This document shows, piece after piece, positions 57,736 through 64,000 of a stretch of 64,000 nucleotides of DNA. How positions within the stretch are numbered: the first letter of the stretch is position 1; each line of letters begins with the position of its first letter. The notes below the pieces were generated by a model, which searched no databases, was not told the DNA's origin, and worked only from the letters and a program-made list of their open reading frames with translations. The translations under genes were made by a program, and so were the position numbers. The stretch comes from Benincasa hispida (lineage: Eukaryota; Streptophyta; Magnoliopsida; Cucurbitales; Cucurbitaceae), in assembly GCF_009727055.1 (NCBI RefSeq), contig NC_052359.1, forward strand, positions 11,834,771 to 11,898,770, in the 5' to 3' direction.

Positions 57736-59459
57736 CTGAAAGAACCATTGAAGATTCTTGAGTGGAAACAGGATTGGACCAAAAAATCCAAATTTACAGA
57801 ACAATAGAGAATGACAGAAAATTAAAATTGGTTTAGAAACCCTTACTTTAGAAGACCATTCTTCAAGAAGAATCCTTCGATCAAAAGGACACTACCACAA
57901 AATTTTCACTATATTCTTTGGATGAGAATTTAGAAGGTGTGGACTTTGACTATTTTGGATGGGAGAATCTTTTAGAGAGATGATAGGAAATGATGATGAG
58001 GAAGTAAATTTCTCAGAACCATTTTTTTGTGAAAAATCTCTAGGATGAACCGATTTTTAAAAAATTAATTTATACACATGCATATGATAACTAACTTATC
58101 ATATAATATATATTAAACTATATGTTATATCAAATATAACATATAGCCTATAGTTTCAATTCTCTCTCACCAATAGCTTTTAATATAAATCATATTCACA
58201 TTAAAATTAATTATATGAATCCAATTCACATAATTAATATTTGAATCATATTCAAATATTTATTTCCTCTCAAATAAACTTTATATTATAATGTATCAAA
58301 TACATTATAGCAATTATATTATATATAATTAGATTAAATTAATTACATATAATTTATTCTCTAATCAATTTGAACAATTCAAATTAATCCAAAAATTGAT
58401 TCTCATTAATTCCCATTGAGGTACAGAAGGGACCTCATAGACCTGTAGCTTGAAGCTCTAAAGGTATGTGAATAATTAATTAAACTTCTTTAATTAAATT
58501 ATTCACTATCTGTTAACTGTCGAGCATTCCACTAAAGACCGATAGTTGCACTCTTCGCACTACAGATATATTTATGTGTCCATTAGATATAACCAGCCAA
58601 TAGTACGATGACCCTTCACAAATTGTTCGTAAGTACAACTGGGTCAAAATTACCGTTTTGCCCATGTAGTTACATCTAACTCATTAAGTATCATTGATCC
58701 CTCTAACGAACAATAAATCGTCCAACTATGACCAAACTTCTTTCGAGCCAAGAGAGGGTATGGCACCACATTATTCAAGCCCTGGAATCAATCCTTAAGG
58801 GAACAATTTATCTACTTACCCCAACGTTGGGGAAGGAGTGAATTCCTTCATGTGTAGTTGTGTTCCTAGCTCCCCATTCAGAAGAATCCCCAAAATGGTA
58901 AGCTTATTGAGTCGGAGATCTGGCCACTCTCACCTATACAAATCAAAGAATCGCCTTCATAGGCAGAAGTTTACAAATCACTCAGGATTCAGGTCATGTC
59001 ACCTATGGTCATCCTGGTGAAATGTAAGTCTCTATTATGAACGACATTATGTAATGAGACTAAACATTTCATGGTCCGGTCTTATACAAACTCCTTTATA
59101 TAGAATACCCTCGCTCACATGTCTTCACATGAATGATCAGGATCAGATCACTTGTAGCACTTTACAACAATATTAACATCTACAAAGTGGGTCGCACTCG
59201 TAGTGTCACCAAGATAAGGTATCTAGCCTTATCCATCTATTACAGACCATTTAGGTTATCACTTAAACATGATTCCCCTGTATGTCTCAACATACATGTT
59301 TAAGATACAAGATAACCTTGGATGTTAGTTTATTGGTTTGTGGATTAATGCAACTACATTTTAAATAAAACATCACATATTTTATTAGATAAATAAAATG
59401 TTTGTACAATACAATTATAAACTATAGAACCCTACGAGATTTAGAGCATTAACCCCAAC
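57736..59459 (-). repeat. LR1 copy e, with target duplication ACATA
   Basis: 1724 bases, flanked by ACATA at 57731-57735 and 59460-59464. Minus-strand ends are GTTGGGGTTAATGC and ..GGTTCTTTCAG. Removing it with one ACATA restores the copia order GIYV-GKGYLSD. All LR1 blocks are present, and the hairpin (59262-59271/59295-59304) is a perfect 10-bp stem. This is the best-delimited copy and defines the ends of the family in this window. Confidence 0.85.
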
Positions 59460-59464
59460 ACATA

Positions 59465-60673
59465 TATACCCTTCTTTGTTAGAATAAATTTATCGAACTC
59501 AAATATAAGCTTGGATCCATTTTTGTTAAGTAGAGTTCCTAATACTAGATTCCTTCGAACCTCTGGCACATGCCACACACCATTGAGGGTAAGTATCTTT
59601 CCAGAAGTCCAATTCAGTAGGATCTTCCCTTTATCTTCCACAAAGGCAGTTAAAGCATTTCCTATGTACAACATATCACTGTCATCTAGCTTCTCATATG
59701 TAACAAAAAATGACTTGTTCTTACAAATATGCCTAGTAGTACCAGTATCAATCCACCAAACTTCGATGTATGAAGACATCTTTACCTTAGAAATGACAAC
59801 AACTAAATCGTCATTTTCAACAACGTTGGCCATACTATTGGAACTTTGTCCTTTCTTGTATTTGCACATTACAACGATTTGATCACTCTTACCACAAACC
59901 TAACAATTTCCTCAAATGTGATTGCTAGCATTATTTCTTGATCCATGATTCACAATTTTCTTTTTGAAATTTTGCTTATTAGGTTTCAGCAATATGAGTT
60001 TTGGCTTCAACTTCTAGTGGAATTTTATCTCCTTTCCTATTATCCTCTTCTATACGGAGTTTCATCGCAAGGTTCTCCATGAATAATTCATTTTGCTTGT
60101 GCTTGAGATATCATTTGAAATCCTTCTAGAAAAGAGGTAACTTCTCAATCAAAAAGACACTTGGAATGACTCACTAATGTCCAATCCTTCACTTTGCAAA
60201 TCATTGATGATAATTTGTAATTCTTCCATTTGATTGACTACCAATTTGGTATCAACCATCTTATAATCTAAGAATTTTTCCATAAAGAACTTCTTAGTAC
60301 CAACATCTTTCAAATTGTACTTTTTGTCTAACGCCTCCTACAATAGTTTTGTTGTATTGTAGGCATTACAATAGATATTATACAAAGTGTCCTCAAGACC
60401 ACGAAGTATATAATTACGACACAGGAAGTTCAAATGCATCCATGCTTGCTTAGCAGCTTCCGTTTTAGGTGTTACAACTTCTGGTAGGGTAATTCGGCAA
60501 TCTTTCTTCAAAAAATGAGCAAGATTTAACGTGGTGAGGTAGAAAATCATCTTCTGTTGCTATCTTTTAAAGTTGTCTCTTTTGAATTTCTCTGGTTTTT
60601 CAGCATGGGATTCGAAAATAAGCGATCCCATCATGGTAGAAGTGGAAGCATTGGTGGAAAAGTTTGTAGCCAT
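59465..60673 (-). pseudogene. copia gag and protease remnant
   Basis: ATG at 60673 gives MATNFSTNASTST, then EKPEKFKRDNFKR and a stop. The next frame (60550-60338) has TPKTEAAKQAWMHLNFLCRNYILRGLEDTLYNIY, a typical Tnt1-like gag helix. The nucleocapsid knuckle near 59890 reads CGKSDQIVVMC, so the His is lost. The protease frame (59869-59465) has WWIDTGTTRHICKNKSFF, the active-site D-T/S-G motif, followed by WTSGKILTLNGVWHVPEVRRNLV and ILTKKGIYV, where LR1 copy e begins. Confidence 0.85.
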
Positions 60674-60701
60674 CAGTTCAGATACTTGATTGTCTTCGAA
60701 T

Positions 60702-61073
60702 TGTTGGAGGAAATGGTATATAAAAACTAAATACACTAGCAAACTTGTTATAACTCAACTAGAAACAGTAAACTCAATGTATAATATTCAAAATCAAACG
60801 TAGACCAGATGCTGTAACAAGACTTAGATATGGAAATTATCAAAGACTTGAGATAACCTCAAAACCTTTGTAGGCTCAAAATATAGTCGAGACACACTTC
60901 TGATATGCGTTATCCTGAAGACAATATTCACTCTTCATGGACTGCAAGCAGAACATAACAATCGTCTCAATAGGATGAAACGACTAACTTCGATAGAACT
61001 ACAACCTCACACTACTCGGATCTAGTAGAACTCTTGGATACTTGCTCTAAACTCTCAAGGTTTGTGAAAACTG
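60702..61073 (-). repeat. 5' LTR of the second copia element, cut by LR1 copy f
   Basis: Starts TGTTGGAGGAAATGG on the plus strand and matches 54018 onward with indels. The match fades after about 61000 and the sequence changes to LR1 at about 61074, so the outer part of this LTR and its flank are missing from the window. Confidence 0.75.
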
Positions 61074-62533
61074 TACGGAAGCGTGATCGGATCCTAATTT
61101 TAATTTTTTCGTAGAAACGTAAAATTACATAGATGGAAACATTATGCATTCACAAATTTACAACATCTCTAAACAGAGATAAGAGAGGAAATTAGGGTTT
61201 ACAAACACATACCCTTGAATTCACCTATTCTTCACGAATCCTCTTCAAAAGGTCGCGAACTCTCCTTTGCAATTGATCACCAATAACATAGCACTCCAAA
61301 AGCCAATTGGTTGGACGTCACCAGAATGGAAACCAGGGTATTCTCTTAAGGGTTGAGAATCACAAGAATTGTGGGCTTCGTGATAATTTTGGAAGGAAGA
61401 ATTAAGAATTTTTAGAAGAATCCTTTTCATGCAAAGAGATTGATTGGGAAAGCAAAAAGTAACACAGGGAAGAAGACGATTAAACATAACTTCCCTTCAT
61501 CCCACGATTTAATGGAGAGAAATAAGGGGGAGTGAGTTATAACTCCATCCTTAATTAAATTCAAATTTTAAATAAAATAAATTAAAACTAATTAATTTTA
61601 ATTAATAATATAAAATCATATAATAACCACCTTACTATATAATATATATTATACTATATGTTATATCTAATATAACATATAACCTATAGTTTATATAATA
61701 TCAAATATAATATAACATATATTTTGTAATTCTCTCATTAAACCTATAGTATTTAATATAAATCAAATTCATATTAAATTTAACCTATAGTTTTCATATG
61801 AATCTAATTCATATATTTAATATTTGAATCATATTCAAATATGTATTCCCCTCAAAAATAAACTTTATATTATAATGTAGCAAATACATTATATTAATTA
61901 TATCACATATAATTAATTATATTAATTATATCATATGTAATTAATTTTCTCAATTAATTTGAACAATTCAAATTAACCTAAAAATAATTTGATTCTCAAA
62001 AATCCCAGTTGAGCTATCAAGGAGACCTTATGGACCTATATATTGAAGCTCCAATGTCAGTTAGATAATTAATTAAACTCTTTAATTAAATTATCCAACT
62101 TCCATTAACTGTATATTACTCCACTAAAGACTGACAGTTGCACTCTCCGCACTTCAGATATATTTCTGAGTCTAATGGATATAACCAATCAATGGTTCGT
62201 TCACCCTTCACAAATTGCTCGTAAGTACAATTGGGCCAAAATTACTATTTTGTCCCTATAGTTACATCTAACTCCTTAAGTACCATCGATCCCTCTAATG
62301 AATAATAAGTCATAGTTCCACTATGACCAATCCCCTCTCGGGTCCGGGGAGGGTGTGGTGTTACATTATTTAAGCCCCAGAATTAGCCTTTAAGGGAGCA
62401 ATTTCTCTACTTTCTCTAACTTTAGAGAATGAGTGAATTCTTCTTGTGTAGTTGCGTTCCCAACTCCCAATCAGAAGAATCCCAAAATGGTAGACATATT
62501 GAGTCGACGACATTAGCCACTCTTACCCATGCA
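61074..62533 (-). repeat. LR1 copy f, interrupted
   Basis: Left end ACGGAAGCGTGATCGGATCC aligns with the minus-strand 3' end of other copies. The conserved blocks follow up to CACTCTTACCCATGCA at 62533, where the copy stops mid-way: the second half is not in the window. The most likely reason is insertion of copy g at this place. Confidence 0.65.
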
Positions 62534-64000
62534 GTGTTGGGATCGAATCCAGAGCGAAAGCGTATGAACACCTTTCATTTCGTTAACCAATTTTTGAAGA
62601 AACAAAAAACAGTGTTCTAAAATAGAATGTAAAAGGATAAGTGCATTATAGGAATGCTTTAGATGACGAGAAATAAGAAGGAAGAACCATTCTTACCTTT
62701 GAAGATTCCTCGCTTTTTCGATGAACACAATCTCAAACAGGAACGTCTCTTCGAACAATATTGAACACGACCATAAGAATAACCTTGTTATTCTCTAGGA
62801 TTTCAATAGAAGGATAGGTCGTATTCAACTATTGGAAGAAGGTGAAAAGGAGAGAATTCTTTAGAGAGAGTAGAAAGGATTTCTTTGGTGGCTAGGGTAA
62901 AAATTGCAAAATCAAATTTTGCTGTAAAAGGGCCATAAGGAAGATTTTATATGGAGATGGGTAAGTCCCTTCTCCAAGTCTCTCTTCTTCAATTCTTTTC
63001 CCAATTTACCCTTATACACAATTTATTAAATAACACTTATTTAATTAATTAGCACATTAATTAAATAACAATTTATATATTGAATCCAATTTAACATATA
63101 CATTTAATTAACATAAATATCGTATGTTTATACGCAACACCTCTCTATTAATTAATTAATTCTTTGTGAATCTAATTCACTTAATTAAATATTTGAATCT
63201 CATTCAAATGTTTCTTTCCAACTTAATTAAATTATGAATCACATCCTTAATCATTTACATATTAATCATATTAATATACAATTTCTTCAAATTGATTTTA
63301 ACAATTCAAATCATTCATCTTTAATATCCTTTAGTGAGCTAATAAAGGGACCTGATGAGACCTACAGATCAGAAGCTCCAATGATATGAGATTAATTGGC
63401 TAAACTCATTAATCAAATCAATCAATATTCGTTAACTGTGGGTAAACTCCACTAAAGACCCACAATTGCACTCTTCTCACTGCAGATATATTTTCGTGTC
63501 CACGGATATAGACCAATAATAGGAAGTTAGTCCTTTCATGAGTATTCGTAACACCAACTGGGTCAAATTATCATTTTACCCTTGGATTACCTCTGTATCC
63601 TTAAGTACCGATGCTTCTCTAATGAACAACCTAGTTATGGTCCCCTCAATAAATAGAAACCCTCTCAGGCCAATGAGAGGGTAGAGCCCTTTGTTCAAGT
63701 TCTGGAGATACCACTTAAGGAAACACTTATCTACTTACCCTGAAGTCGGGAAGGAGTGAACTTCATCTTGTATTATTATGTTCCCAGCTCCTCACTCAGT
63801 CTTGTCCCTAAAATGGTAGGCTTAATGAGTCTACGAAGTGGCCACGCTCACCATACAAATCAAAGGACAATCCCTCGTGAATAGGAGTTCATAATACACT
63901 CAGGATTAAGACTAAGTTGCTTAGGTCATCCAATTGAAATAGAAACCAAACTAGTTAACGATGTTACATCTAATGGTTACTATTTCACGGTCCGATTTTA
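62534..64000 (-). repeat. LR1 copy g, nested, runs off the window
   Basis: Begins GTGTTGGGATCGAATCCAG, AGCGAAAGCGTATG.. and then repeats LR1 text in the same orientation as copy f, through CTCACCATACAAATCAAAGG at about 63850 and on to the last base. It is more diverged from copies a-e than they are from each other, so it is a subfamily member. The end is not seen. Confidence 0.65.

Larger units (their letters stand above)
54018..61073 (-). mobile_element. Second Ty1/copia retrotransposon, Tnt1-like order, degenerate
   Basis: On the minus strand: 5' LTR (from about 61073 down to 60702), gag from 60673, protease, integrase, reverse transcriptase, RNase H to 55069, purine tract at 54542-54553 and 3' LTR (54541-54018). 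LR1 copy e splits it between protease and integrase at 57736-59459. LR1 copy f truncates the 5' LTR. Many stops and shifts are present. The domain order and the gag/protease wording fit Tnt1-like copia elements. No clean primer binding site is visible in the 28 bases between LTR and gag ATG. Confidence 0.85.

Overview
The window reads as nuclear DNA of a dicot plant: very AT-rich, spliced genes with GT..AG introns, a plant-type WNK kinase, and dense retrotransposon and MITE debris. A cucurbit is my guess from the look of the repeats; nothing in the window proves it. Only one host gene looks intact, a WNK11-like kinase at about 30300-32700 (+). Everything else is transposable-element sequence, simple or tandem repeats, unassigned AT-rich spacer, or assembly artefact.

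Layout. 1-1299 is empty. 1540-10399 is a dead Ty1/copia element (+) with about 222-bp LTRs and a tRNA-Met type primer site, broken by two nested copies of a 1.7-2 kb LTR-like repeat that I call LR1. Other LR1 copies lie at 10409-12404 (+), about 17700-19309, 57736-59459, 61074-62533 and 62536-64000 (all -). The copy at 6431-8462 has an unusual 22-bp-periodic GATCGTKTAG array. 12405-21300 holds foldback, MITE and duplication structures. 21300-30290 is gene-free spacer with MITEs and a tRNA-derived SINE remnant. The WNK gene follows, with one MITE in each intron, then a LINE RNase H remnant at 33815-34071. 35290-42690 is a Mutator-like element with long inverted termini that carries a decayed plant-mobile-domain (MAIN/PMD) gene. 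43140-43463 is a clean solo LTR with a target duplication. 45287-50479 is a SIRE-type copia relic (-) with an envelope-like reading frame. 52287-52620 looks like a CACTA terminus. 54018-61070 is a second dead copia element (-, Tnt1-like coding order), split by LR1.

Several strong signals are technical rather than biological. At 7747-7784 two transposase mosaic ends meet head to head, exactly the junction adapter of a tagmentation mate-pair library. At 39270-41100 an inverted then direct, indel-rich copy of the preceding sequence is hinged on a stretch resembling a long-read hairpin adapter. At 41100-42030 and 42060-43050 the same sequence appears twice, noisy then clean. At 36008 a single N joins two 36-bp near-identical ends. 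The real locus is therefore shorter than shown by up to roughly 2.8 kb.

The most interesting biological signals are the LR1 family, whose copies keep a hairpin through paired substitutions, the GATCGTKTAG array, and the start codon of the WNK gene, which appears to sit as the last three bases of exon 1 directly before an ATG that opens exon 2.
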